Assembly: GCA_010015745.1 (NCBI GenBank)
Contig: ML978154.1
Coordinates: 582,668 to 646,667, forward strand
Length of the DNA stretch: 64,000 nucleotides
Direction: 5' to 3'
Origin: Setomelanomma holmii
Taxonomy: Eukaryota; Ascomycota; Dothideomycetes; Pleosporales; Phaeosphaeriaceae
Of the stretch, positions 9,510 to 20,252 are shown in pieces. A program made the position numbers and the translations under genes. Position 1 is the stretch's first letter, and every line of letters begins with the position of its first letter. Below the pieces are notes generated by a model. It was not told the origin of the DNA, ran no database searches, and saw only the letters and a list, made by a program, of their open reading frames with translations.

Positions 9510-10865
9510 CTATTTCTCCCTGCCTTTTGCTCGCTTTTCTTGTAGATATCGCCATGCTCTTTCAGGGCCGGCGGTCAGTATGGCTTTCGCACTTTGTACT
9601 GTGGACGGCCACTTGACTGTCTGATTGATCGCCTTGGTGACCATCTGCGGTATGTCTTTCTCCCCTGCTATCCTCCTGTCAAAGACACCGCCGACCTGCT
9701 TCTTCAGCCCGCCCTTCGCATCTTCATCCTTGGACGCTTCCAGCATCTCATTGTACTCTCGTCCCGAAATGCCGAACTTACCGCGGTACTGGAAGTAGAC
9801 TTTCTCTCGGAACTTCTTGGGCAGTCGCCTGACGATATTGCCTCGGCGCTCCGGGTCCATGTCCTGCTCCAGCTTCAGGTCCAATTTGTCATCCTCCATC
9901 CACCCCGATTTGTGTGTCGCAGAGTCGTCGACATATCGCATGTTCGGCAGAGATGTGATGAGATCATGGTATAGGTATCGGAAATGGCGCAGCTGGTTAT
10001 TCACGATATTGGAGATCTTCTTAGGATTCTCGCTGCCGTACTGCATCCGCGGGTCACCTTGGTAGCTCAAACCAGTGATGGTGGAGTATAGCTGCTTTTC
10101 GGTGAAGGTCGTTGGAAGTAGTAATAGTGAGCATCGTACGGCGGAGAGAAGGTTGCGCTGATTCGCGACGCGGATGTTGGGCTCTTCGGTGAGAATCTTG
10201 ACGGGCTTGTGCAGCCGACCAGCAAGGTACAACGTGTCCCAATCAGTGAGGTCGCGTAGGAGGGTTTCGTAGTTCACGACGCCGTACTTGATCATGGTGC
10301 CATTCACTGTAATGTACGGGTTGAAGTAGACGCCTGCGCCGTATCGGTCCTGTACGTGGCTTATAACTCCTGAGCCTAGCGAACCGAGGAACGAGTAGTG
10401 GTCGCGATGCTCGCGTAGATTGAGCGAGTGGAAGTGCTGTGAGAAGCGCGGGGTCAAGATGAAGTCGATCATCTTCCCACCACCTTTCTGCCATTTCAGA
10501 ATCGCCTCGGGAGGGTTCGGATGAGGTGAGAGAGAAGATCGCGAAGCCGTTGCTGATGACTGAGGGAAGACGCCGGAGCCGTATCCAAACGCATAAGTGA
10601 TGGGCGGGAACTTCTTCAGTATCCCTCGTAAGCTCCTCTTGAACTCCTCGTTCGTCTGCATCAGCTGGTTCTCCCCAAAGCCCTCCGGCAATTGCGCGAA
10701 ATCTGACAGCGACGGCGCATCGTCCTCCCAGTCTGGCGGCAGCGATTGATTGTCGGAGGATGCATTTGTAGGCTGGGTCTGCTGTGTCGATATACAGCGG
10801 CGATTGATGCAAGATACCGGCCGTCTACACCAAACTATCCGTAGCATAGGCCGTGAGCGATTCAT
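9510..10865 (-). CDS. tam41: Mitochondrial CDP-diacylglycerol synthase Tam41
   Basis: Matrix-side peripheral inner-membrane enzyme that makes CDP-diacylglycerol from phosphatidic acid and CTP, the first step towards cardiolipin. The 451-residue, intronless product has an Arg-rich N-terminus free of acidic residues (MNRSRPMLRIVWCRRPVSC), fitting a mitochondrial presequence. The nucleotidyltransferase signature ITYAFGYGSGVF ends near residue 100 and KMIDFIL follows after about 30 residues; both are hallmarks of the Tam41/Mmp37 family. Further family blocks include YGVVNYETLLRDL, WDTLYLAGRLHKPV and the C-terminal SNIVNNQLRHFRYLY. Length is typical of fungal members. The start ATG at 10865 is the first Met of the presequence. 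A divergent neighbour, the BIR gene, starts 290 bp away. Confidence 0.92.
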   Translation of the reverse strand: MNRSRPMLRIVWCRRPVSCINRRCISTQQTQPTNASSDNQSLPPDWEDDAPSLSDFAQLPEGFGENQLMQTNEEFKRSLRGILKKFPPITYAFGYGSGVFPQSSATASRSSLSPHPNPPEAILKWQKGGGKMIDFILTPRFSQHFHSLNLREHRDHYSFLGSLGSGVISHVQDRYGAGVYFNPYITVNGTMIKYGVVNYETLLRDLTDWDTLYLAGRLHKPVKILTEEPNIRVANQRNLLSAVRCSLLLLPTTFTEKQLYSTITGLSYQGDPRMQYGSENPKKISNIVNNQLRHFRYLYHDLITSLPNMRYVDDSATHKSGWMEDDKLDLKLEQDMDPERRGNIVRRLPKKFREKVYFQYRGKFGISGREYNEMLEASKDEDAKGGLKKQVGGVFDRRIAGEKDIPQMVTKAINQTVKWPSTVQSAKAILTAGPERAWRYLQEKRAKGREK

Positions 10866-11155
10866 TTTGTGTTGAGCTTGGTGCCTCAGGCGTTGCGAAG
10901 AGCTCGCGCGGGTGACGTAAGCGCAGACGAGCTAGGCCGCTTTCGGAATGGTCGCTCAACGCGCGATCGACATTGTTTACTTTGTGCTTCGCTCACCACA
11001 ACATTCGGCATCCATACCCCACCACACACGACACTCAGTCCCGCGTCTGAAGTCTCAGTCCGTTGAGCATATGCAGTCTTATTGTTCCCCGACATCACTT
11101 TTCAAACCTCGAGACCCCGCGAATCCATACAGGCACAGCTTTCCCGACGCACACC

Positions 11156-12454
11156 ATGGACGCGTCCATGATCACATATCAGGCGCGACTAGCCACCTTC
11201 CAGGGAGCGGCGACCAGCAAGTTACGGCGTACCAGCTCTCGCTCAAAAAAGGCAGCAACGAAGTCCAAGAATGCCTGGCCTCTCAAGTCACCAAGTGCCG
11301 AAGATCTAGCCTTTGCGGGTTTCGTTTGGAAGCCGACCTCAGCAAGCCCTGACAACGTTCAGTGCTTCAGTTGTAATTGCCAATTGGACGGCTGGGAAGA
11401 GTCAGATGTTCCAGCTTATGAGCACCTCACCCACTCTCCGACTTGTGGCTTTGCGGTAGTCACAGCTATACGGCTTCGCCATGGTGATCCAGCGAGGACC
11501 GAAGAAGACCCCACCTGCGATTCGATGGTCGCAGCAAGACATGCAACATTTGGCGACCAATGGCCTCTAGACAGTACTGCTGGCTATCCCTCCGTGGACC
11601 AGATGGTCGCTGCTGGGTGGTGCTACGACCCTGCAGATGACATGCCAGATGGCGTTACCTGTCCTTACTGTGCGCTAGCGCTTGATGCATGGGACGCCGG
11701 AGACGATCCTATGGAAGAACATCGTCGCCGAGCAGCAGACTGCCTCTTCTTTGCCCTTACCGAAATGTACCATCCGCCAAAGCCTGCCGCTAAGAAGGCG
11801 AAGAGAGCTACCAAGTCCAAACGGGCCTCCACTCGCTTGTCCGTAGCCAGCACCGCATCCACCGCTACCAAGAAATCCACACGCGGCAAGAAACGCACCA
11901 GCGAGGCTATCGACGACACTGAATCCGCTGTCGCCATTCAAGATGCATCAAACGCCTCAAAGCGCCGACGTGTCTCAAGCATGTCCAGTCTCCCGGATGA
12001 CCTTCCAGTCGGCACACCTAAGAAGACTCCGACACAATTAGACACTGAGCCATCCACCATGTCCAGCCTCCCAGCCAGTCTGCTTGTCGGAACTCCTAAG
12101 AGGACCCCACCACACTCGAAGGATGTAGACGAAGATGCCATGGCGTGGCAGCCGACGGACGTCGAGGCTTTCTTCGGCAGTCAGCAGGATGTTCACGGCC
12201 TTGTCAACGGCATCATGATCGACGCAGGCCTGGATGATCTCACGACAGCCGGCACATCACCCGAAGACACACGGGCCGCACTTTTGAAAGGCCTCACAGA
12301 TGCCGAGAAAGAGATGACTGTCCAAGAATGGGTTCTGTACAATGCGAAGCGTGGAGAGGAAAAGCTCCGAATGGCTTGTGAGCAGCAGATTTCGGCCTTC
12401 GAAGCTGAGGGCAAACATGCCTTGGAGATGTTACACGCTATCCCCACCTACTGA
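11156..12454 (+). CDS. bir1: BIR-repeat protein, survivin/Bir1-like chromosomal passenger subunit
   Basis: Predicted 432-residue protein with two tandem BIR domains near the N-terminus. The first has CFSC...H-x6-C ending in HLTHSPTCGF; the second has CPYC...H-x6-C ending in EEHRRRAADCLFF. These are the CCHC zinc ligands of survivin-type BIRs. Fungal Bir1/Cut17 proteins share this arrangement and bring Aurora kinase and INCENP to centromeres and the spindle. After the BIRs comes a Lys/Ser/Thr-rich linker with repeated SSLP-x2-L-x-VGTPK(K/R)TP units. A C-terminal helical segment (TDAEKEMTVQEWVLYNAKRG) resembles the conserved C-terminal block of fungal Bir1. I chose the ATG at 11156 (context CACACCATGG); an in-frame ATG at 11063 would add 31 unremarkable residues. 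Single exon. Confidence 0.88.
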   Translation: MDASMITYQARLATFQGAATSKLRRTSSRSKKAATKSKNAWPLKSPSAEDLAFAGFVWKPTSASPDNVQCFSCNCQLDGWEESDVPAYEHLTHSPTCGFAVVTAIRLRHGDPARTEEDPTCDSMVAARHATFGDQWPLDSTAGYPSVDQMVAAGWCYDPADDMPDGVTCPYCALALDAWDAGDDPMEEHRRRAADCLFFALTEMYHPPKPAAKKAKRATKSKRASTRLSVASTASTATKKSTRGKKRTSEAIDDTESAVAIQDASNASKRRRVSSMSSLPDDLPVGTPKKTPTQLDTEPSTMSSLPASLLVGTPKRTPPHSKDVDEDAMAWQPTDVEAFFGSQQDVHGLVNGIMIDAGLDDLTTAGTSPEDTRAALLKGLTDAEKEMTVQEWVLYNAKRGEEKLRMACEQQISAFEAEGKHALEMLHAIPTY

Positions 12455-13951
12455 ACACGGCTACGGGCGACACCGGTGAATTGATTTTGGAGTTACATTG
12501 GGCTGCGTTCGATTGTTTATGATACCCTGGCTGGAAAATTGGCATTATGATTTACATGGCGTTACGGGAGACACTCCGAAAGCATGATTCAGCTTTTGGT
12601 CTTGGGATTACGAGGGTTTTCGCATGGAGTGGAAGCTGGCCTCGACCCTTTCACCCCGGCTTGAGGTGAGTCCCGTTGTGTTGCAGCCGCCCGCAAGGGC
12701 TGGCTCCCGCGGGAGGATCCAACATAGCCAGGTGAGAAAGCTGGGATCAACAAGACTCATGATGTTTGGCGTTTTAATCTGGTATGGAAGAATTCGTTTT
12801 GCTTACTTGATGACGAGATTACAGTGAATTGTGACACCGTTCTACCAAATTTGTGTCTTTCCATGCTTGTAATGTGATTTGAATGGATGCATATCTTGAC
12901 ATTGTCGTTACTGGTACTTTGGCTCACCCAAGATCGGGCGAATTCGTAAGAGAAGGGGCATGGAGATGACGGAAGAGCGACGCCATGTCACCTCAAGGCA
13001 CAAAAGTTTGAGTACTTGGAGAGAGGATGGTCGTGTCGAGCGCGAGCAGGGGCGGAGAGGAGGACATGGCTTGGTGTACGCCAAGTGGGAACTTCTCAGC
13101 GGAGGAAGAATAGGATGGATAAGGTCGGTGTCGGGGAGTAACGTGCTTATAGGCTGGTACGTCCGACTCCTCCCAGTCATCAAGTGTGGCTGACGTAGGC
13201 TTTCAGGCAGGACCAGCAAAGGCTAGATCTTCTGAGGTAGGTTGAGAATGACGGAAAAGTGCGAAGAGTGAGGAAGAGAAGACTGGTCAAGAATGGAAAG
13301 TAATAAGAACTAGTAAAGTTGTGAAGTCGTGATGCATCGAAGGTCGATTCGTTACGCAGTGTCGAAGCCAGTGGAGAGCAAGAAAGAAGACGAGGAAAAG
13401 CAACTAGCTGACGAACAGTTTTGATTGATTGCTAGAGAACTACTTGGTGCTTTGTCTCAGATTTGACAAGACTCACGTGTCCGGACAGAACCCGCGCAAC
13501 GAGATTGGTAGAGACTTCAGAATGTGGAAGTGGAAGTCTTAGGGAAGTTGATCTATACAGAGAAAGAGGTTCTGGAGTATTGCTGGCCGAGGTGCCTACC
13601 TGGTTGAGTGCTGATAGAATGGGATGATTACAAGACACCAGAGACGCAGATATCCAGTCCAGACTGGTCATGTATTAGAAATCGAATTGCCAGAAGTGTG
13701 CGCGTTAGTTTTGGAGATTATCTATTTTGTGGTAAGAGACCTGCTCACGGTTAGGCCTGGCAAGCGCTAAACTCCAGTGCATGTGCTTGTGGCGACAAAT
13801 CACGCATCTAAGGCTGTGACGATCAGATGGTACAGCCATGCATGCAAGACCGTCGTGGAGGGAATTGATGTCTCAAAAGATAACACGGTATCACGTGATA
13901 GCGCGTTTCTGCTCTCAAGATCCTCCCGAGGTCGAAACGCTCATTCATTGT
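12455..13951. other. 1.5 kb intergenic region
   Basis: No coding frame is convincing on either strand. At 12689-12715 there are two adjacent short hairpins: GCCC-GCAA-GGGC (a GNRA-type loop) and the palindrome CTCCCGCGGGAG. The rest holds the 3' ends of two convergent genes. Confidence 0.5.
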
Positions 13952-15001
13952 CTACTCCACGAACCCGCGTATCCTCTGCAAGTTCTCAAGGAAGCCACCA
14001 GATCTCTGCTGTTGCATTGCAGGCGGCTGTGGCTTCTGCACGCCTCCACTGCGACCGGACCGCTGCTGTCCTTGATTCTTGTTCCTCTCTTTCTCCCGTT
14101 CAACGTCTCGCTGTTTGTCTTCTGCCAACTTAACTAGACTCTCTACAAACTTGGTACGCGCTTTCTCTTCTGCTGTGCCCTTCCACACTTGTGCCAGGTC
14201 CCGAAGTGCTTGTATCCTCGTCTCTGCGTTTTCCTTGCCCTCTTCTGGGTTGCCAGTGACAAGATCCGCAATCTCGGAACGTAGCGATGCAGCAAACTCC
14301 TTACCCTTCTCTTCTCGCGAAGCGCTGTCAGTGCCTGGCTCGGGCGCGGAGACTGAGATGAGGGATGATGTGAGTGAGATCTCGCTGGGAGGTATCGTCC
14401 AGTGCATGGCTTCACCGAACACCTTGATGACGGTTTCGAGGCGGGTGCGCACGATGGTGAGGGTGCGGAGGTCGGAGATGTACTCTGGTGTGGTGTCCTC
14501 AGACTCGCTTAACAATTGGTTTGGCGCATGTTGGTGGTCCTCCGTGGTGTCTCCTGCCAGCACTGGGCTCTTGATGCTGTCTCCTGGTCGTTCGGCATCT
14601 ATCCTAATGCCACCAGGGACAAACTTCACGACATCATCCTTCAGCCCACCCGTGAGTGTCTCAGCCAGTCCCACCGTCTCTCCACGCAGCACTTCCACCT
14701 CGTATGCCAATCGTGCGCCGCTTCGTAGTATGTCATCGGTCAATTGTGTAAGGATCGCCGAGAGTCGCGTGGTATGTGCATTAAGCTGCGACAGAAGTTC
14801 TTGGGTTCGCGAGGAGACCTCAGCTAGCGAGGCTGCATTGCCCGACTTGAGCGGTCTTGAGGACACGGAGGAGAGGGACAGTGAGGGCAGTGTCGCGTTC
14901 AGGTATTGTGCGGGGTCGAAGCGCGCTTCGAGGAACGGCGCAAGTGCTGGATCTGATACATGCGAAGACTTGGTGGCCTGCTTGTCTTCTGAGACGGTCA
15001 T
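13952..15001 (-). CDS. COG7-like subunit of the conserved oligomeric Golgi complex
   Basis: Single-exon, 349-residue protein. The N-terminal part, with FDPAQYLNATLPSL near residues 28-41, then LLSQLNAHTTRLSAILTQL and ILRSGARLAYEVEVLRGE, has the heptad-like helices and wording I associate with short fungal COG7 proteins. COG tethers retrograde vesicles at the Golgi. A following stretch (LTGGLKDDVVKFVPGG) is also family-like. The C-terminus is charged, then Gln/Gly-rich (QGQQRSGRSGGVQKPQPPAMQQQ) and likely disordered, and ends in ENLQRIRGFVE. It is far shorter than metazoan COG7, as is usual for filamentous fungi. Recognition rests on remembered family character, not on an invariant motif, so I keep moderate confidence. 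An open frame on the opposite strand over the same bases is a shadow. Confidence 0.6.
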   Translation of the reverse strand: MTVSEDKQATKSSHVSDPALAPFLEARFDPAQYLNATLPSLSLSSVSSRPLKSGNAASLAEVSSRTQELLSQLNAHTTRLSAILTQLTDDILRSGARLAYEVEVLRGETVGLAETLTGGLKDDVVKFVPGGIRIDAERPGDSIKSPVLAGDTTEDHQHAPNQLLSESEDTTPEYISDLRTLTIVRTRLETVIKVFGEAMHWTIPPSEISLTSSLISVSAPEPGTDSASREEKGKEFAASLRSEIADLVTGNPEEGKENAETRIQALRDLAQVWKGTAEEKARTKFVESLVKLAEDKQRDVEREKERNKNQGQQRSGRSGGVQKPQPPAMQQQRSGGFLENLQRIRGFVE

Positions 15002-15818
15002 GACGGGCGCGGAGATATGGGAGCTAAGATTATGGCTTTGCGAGGTTCCTGGATCGCCGAGATGGAGCCACCCGGGCGGAACGTTTGGACGGAAACAGTT
15101 CGCTCCCGTCTTTAGTGGGGGAGGGGCAGTCTAGCACAACCTTGAACATGACGACTTGTTCTCCTTCACCATCACATGCATTGTCCATCTAAACGATGAT
15201 GATGAAGGTGCATCGAGTGACTTCACGTAGCATGCATTATTATCGCAACGAATCGCGGACGAGGCTGTGGCAGGGCGTGCCTGTGGAGTGCGGGGTGGCT
15301 GTGGCCCGCTAATGCAGCTCGAAGCTCCCTCCTGCTCTGCTGCCTTGAGCTCGCGTCGGTTCATCGTTAATACTGCCATCCGCCAGGCAGCGTTGCACAG
15401 GACGAATTAGCGGAGCCTAGCACGCAGGCCGGTGAGGCATCGTGGGTGACTCTAATCTTCTCGTTTCCTCTCTCTATCGCTCGCTTTTTCCTCGCTCTCC
15501 CAGCGCAACCACGGGAAGGACGACCAGTACCAGCGTCTGGCAATTGTTGACACAACAAGTCGCTTTCACCAAATTTCACGCGCACAGAACAAGCATTGAC
15601 GTCACACTTGCTGTTCTGAACTTGTCCGCGCTAATTTGTTGCCTTTCTCTCTTGCTCACTTATCATTTCCACGATACCCGCATTACTTCGCCGCAATCGC
15701 CCCAGGTTTGCTCAACTCTCGCTCGACCGCTGCACACAAGCAGACAGGACCCCACAAACAGTCGCTTATCTACCTAGAACAACGATTTCTGCGAATTGTA
15801 TACTGAAATTGTCGCAAC
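15002..15818. promoter_or_regulatory. Divergent promoter region, COG7-like and PARP-UBC genes
   Basis: About 820 bp between two divergent starts. Pyrimidine-rich DNA from about 15460 to 15720 looks like the transcription-start region and 5' UTR of the plus-strand gene. No specific sites are identifiable. Confidence 0.45.
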
Positions 15819-18800
15819 ATGCCCCGGAGGGCATACGTCGCCGACCTCGCCAAGGCGAAGGAGGGCGTGTCTATTGCGGGCATCTCGGACGTGGAGACCG
15901 GCAACGACGATGGCGAATTCACCTTCACATGTGTCGCCGACGGTCAGAGCCTCAAGATCTCCGTCTTAGTACCAGGTATGTTCTGACTAGTTTGTGGCAC
16001 TTTTGCAATTTAAGAACTTTGGCTTGGTGGGCTTGCCTTACGATGCCCGAAGCGTATTGCTTGCATGCTGTTGAGCTCAGCTAACGTTCATCTCAGAGCT
16101 GTCAGACTACCCGTCCGATCACATGTGCATGATTTTCGCACCAGACAACGCGCCCGCCTCTGTTGCTGCAACACTGAACAGCCTCTCAGACGCTGCTGCC
16201 GGCAAAACTATACCCCAGATCTTAGAGCTTGTATCTAGCAGACTCGAATCGACCGACGGGGATGGCGATCAGCAGATGATAGACTCTCAAGAATTCGAGG
16301 ACTTTGAGGAGGAAGACGAAGATGAATATGGCGAGGAGTACTTTCCCGGTGACGAGGATATGCTCCCCAAACCACTTACATCGAACACCACCTTGGCAGC
16401 TCCTGGGAGTGGTTACACTGAGGTGACAGCCGATTTACGACAGCGGATACGGCGAGATCTCATGACTGCAAAGAATGCCGGATTCAAGGTTGGATACCAG
16501 GGAGGGCTGATGGACGGTATGGGGTGCTACGTGAGCCTCTCTGTCCGCATCTTCAAGCTGGGAATTTCAGAAGAGGCTATGCAAGCCTGGCAACTCGAAC
16601 CCAACGAATATCTTGTCGCCATTCTTCATTATCCTGCGGGTTACAAGAGCATGGACGATCTGAAGTCTTACGATGCAAGCCAGACACGACGAAATTTCGG
16701 CATCCGCGTTGGAATCTCGACAACTTACAAGCCGACCATGCAGGAGGCCATTCAAGCCTTCACCGTGCTCAGCAAGGAGGAAGAAAAGCGTCGCGAGGCA
16801 TCACAAGCGACCGAAACCCAGCAAGCTGACGTCTTACCGAAGGGCTTCCGCAAATCATTCATATCCAGGCCGTTGAACGAGTTGCTGGAGCAGCGTATTC
16901 ATATGTTGCTGAAATACCGCTACAGTGGCATGCCTTGGAGCGGAGCAGAATCTTTCTACAATGACCAAATTCTGCGTCCGTCACATTCCACGCTTGCGAC
17001 CGGGTCAGAAGACAAGTATTTTGAGCCGGAGTCCTTCAGCACGCTGTATCCCAACATAGTCACAGCCGACCACGTTCAAGAATCGCTGACAGCGGAGCAC
17101 TCTCTACCTCTTGTTGGCATGCAGTTTGTGCTAAGACACTTTGTTCGCTGCACAGAGTTCTGCCTGATCTGCTTCAGCAAGATGCCCGACGATCTTCAAG
17201 CCATCAAACCCTACGTCTGTGACAACCCACTGTGCTTATACCAGTACATGTCATTAGGCTTTGGTCCCAGCATCGAACATGAAATTCTCTCGCAGCCCAA
17301 GGTTGTAGACTTGCTCATCAGCTTCTGCTATACTAGCGCTCGATTGTCTAGACTCCGGGACTTTCCTTCAGGTCTCAGCCTGGCCGTTCCGCCGCCTGTT
17401 TCGAACGACCACTACACCATGGTCGACGCCAATCAACATCGTGGATATGTTGCACCAAGCCAACCACAGCAACCGCCACAGCAAGTTGCGACCAAGCCTG
17501 TCGCTGCGATCAAGGCCAGGTACAACGCGGTTACTCAAGAGCTATTATTCGAGGACAAGAACCAGGCTTGTCCTGTCGTGAATGCTGCTTGGATCGTACT
17601 CCGGACCGATGTTGCTCCCGATAAGCCTATGCATTGCCGAGTACTGGATACCTCGCTCTATCCTTCGATCAAGATATCAGAGCCGATAGTGCCAGTCATC
17701 ACAGAGGTTGATCTGACTAACAACTACTACGGTGGGCGCGCTAGCATACCTGGCGCTCCTCAACCACCGCCACCACCAGCCGCCCGCCAAGCTCCAGTTA
17801 AAGAGTTCCGGGCGGCCAGCTTCTACATTTATGAACAGAACTTTGACGATCTACAAGATGTCCAGAAGAGGCAAGCGATTGCAGTGCTGCTTGACTTGCT
17901 TCCTCCGGTCCAAGAGATGAAGAAGTACTTGCTCCGCAAAGCTCAGTCGCCGCTCAGCGCATGGGTTGATCGCTTATCTCCTGCCGCGCTGGGGATTCTT
18001 CGCTGGATCATTGCGTCCAATCGCGCCTGTATCGTGCAGGTCGATACCGATGACGAGAATGCCCGCGGTCGCAAGGGGGAGGATCGACTCTATGGAATGC
18101 CTGGCTGGGCCCAATTTCGATTCGCGATGGGCGCTCCTGATAAGGAGCGTCGATTCATCCAAGCCGTGCGTACTACATCGGATAGGCTGCACTTGAAGTA
18201 TCCAACGCTGTTCGCCTGGCACGGAAGTCCACTCCAGAATTGGCATAGCATTATTCGTGAAGGACTCCACTTCAACGAGACCTTGCACGGCCGTGCTTAC
18301 GGTCATGGTGTTTACCACGCTCTCGATGTCAACACGAGCTTGGGATATTCCCAATTTGGATATGGTCACGCCACTTGGCCGAATAGCGAGCTCAAGGTGC
18401 AGCAGGCGTTGGCCCTGAATGAGATCGTCAATGCTCCGAAAGAGTACGCTAGCTCAAGCCCACATCTCGTTGTCGCTCAGCTCGATTGGATTCAAACGCG
18501 TTACCTTTTCGTCAAGACAAAGACGGACTATACAGCTGGTACGCCTGCCGACAAGGGCGTGAAGCCATACGACTACCTTGAGCAGGATCCGTCGGTGACA
18601 CCAAAGGGCATCGCAGAATCGCTCGTCATTCCAGTCCACGCTATCTCCGGATCTCGACGTCCAAAACCAAAGTCTACATCCAAGCATAAGCGTCAGAAGG
18701 CTACTAGTGGTAGTCAGTATGACCCTATCGAGATCGATGATGACGACGACGCAGCAAGCATTGCTACTCTGGATGAGGACCTTGCTATCTTCACCGAGGA

Positions 18801-19581
18801 GGAATTCGTGGTCCAACCTACCCAGGATTCGCTACCTACACCGAACTCTGTCGCTGGTGATAAGGGCAAGTCGAGGCTTGGTGGCATTGTCTCCAAAGTA
18901 TTCGGCTCAAAGACATCGTCGAAGCCTCTCACCGACTATGTCCCTGGTACACTTGACTACAATTTCCTTCCAATGCTTCAGATGCCTGCCTGGGCCACCA
19001 ACTCCGCCACCAAGCGACTGATGAACGACTTCAGGGATCTTATCAAGGTCCAGAACAACACGCCGCCGCATGAGCTAGGTTGGCATATTGATGAAGATAA
19101 GGTCGAGAACATTTACCAATGGATCGTGGAGTTGCACTCCTTTGACCCGATTCTGCCGTTGGCCAAGGACATGAAGAGCAAGAACGTCAAGAGCATTGTC
19201 TTGGAGCTTCGATTCGGCAAAGACTACCCCATGAGCCCTCCCTTTGTCCGTGTCATTCGCCCTCGTTTTCTCGGCTTCCAGCAAGGTGGTGGTGGCCACG
19301 TCACTGCAGGTGGAGCTATGTGTATGGAGCTCCTCACGAACGATGGTTGGAGCGCTGTGTCGTCGATAGAGTCTGTTCTTCTGCAGGTTCGCATGGCCAT
19401 ATCAAGCCTTGAGCCTAAGCCTGCTCGTCTCGAGGGCGGAGGTCGTATCGACTATGGCGTTGGCGAGGCTGTTGATGCGTACATTCGCGCTTGCGCTGTG
19501 CATGGCTGGACTGTTCCGCCTGGCTTCCGTGAGATCGCTCTCGGCGGCTCGCAGGGCGGAGACATCTACTCTCCCTTCTAG
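15819..19581 (+). CDS. PARP catalytic domain fused to a UBE2Q-like ubiquitin-conjugating domain, 2 exons
   Basis: Exons 15819-15975 and 16097-19581 (intron 121 bp, GTATGT...CTCAG) give 1213 residues. The splice joins SVLVP to ELSDYPSDH, and exon 1 supplies a clean start (MPRRAYVADLAKAKEGV). Residues about 730-830 hold a PARP-type ADP-ribosyltransferase fold: FAWHGSPLQNWHSIIREGL has the His-Gly of the NAD-binding HYE-type triad, followed by GRAYGHGVYHA and GYSQ. Residues about 1045-1165 hold an E2 fold with YPMSPPFVRV and the active-site block GGAMCMELLTNDGW (Cys about 1128), the UBE2Q arrangement. An acidic segment lies near residue 115, and CLICFSK plus CDNPLCLYQY could bind zinc. The PARP-UBC combination is known in fungi; its substrate and whether the PARP part is active cannot be read here. 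No classic E of an H-Y-E triad is evident, so mono-ADP-ribosylation or loss of activity are both possible. Confidence 0.85.
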
Positions 19582-20252
19582 AGAAAGGGAGAGCACGGCG
19601 ACGACGATATTGGGACGGCTTCTGGCAGTGACTATGCAGGGCAACTAGGTCGAAGTCTCGAAACCCTTTTCGACTCGACGCATATTCCGAATAGAGAGAC
19701 GGGAAGTATCCCTCATCGTACAATTACTCCAGCGTATTTGGCTTCGACTTCGCAAGCTACGAGCAGTAGCTCGAAAAAACGGCAATGCCCATTCCAGAGC
19801 GAATCTGATGAATGTGCGCCGCCGCCGATAGATAGTGGCTCAACATCATTGCGTCGCCTGGGCGCAATACGTAAACCGTGTGGCGTGTTGGACTGCGGCT
19901 GCCTTACTCGAGGATGGAAAAGACCTTGCGAGCTCCATGGGTCCCAACAGTAGTCACCATTCAAGATTTCCTAGCTGTCAACGGGCGTTTGTGAGGTGCA
20001 TCGTCTATGGCGTTTTCCTTCTCCTTTTTGCTTCGTCGTATTGTCATTGGCGTCATGGTCGGTACGGCACCGGTGCACAGCACATGATACCTCCTGGCCT
20101 CTTCCTACGCGGCGTCAGAGGGATGGCATACACAGCACAAGACACATAGTCAAATACGCAACCACAAAAGCAATGCTTTATTGTGAACCCCATATCCTTG
20201 ATTCGGTGATACTCATACATGATCATCCCACCAGATGTGCCTCCCACAATAC
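19582..20252. other. Intergenic between convergent genes
   Basis: About 670 bp of 3' flanking sequence for the PARP-UBC gene and the minus-strand thiolase. No coding frame, RNA gene or repeat is supported. Confidence 0.5.

Noticed and set aside
14079..15134. 351-codon open frame on the plus strand opposite the COG7-like gene
   Set aside because: It is the antisense shadow of a conserved-looking coding frame; its Ser/Arg-rich translation shows no domain.
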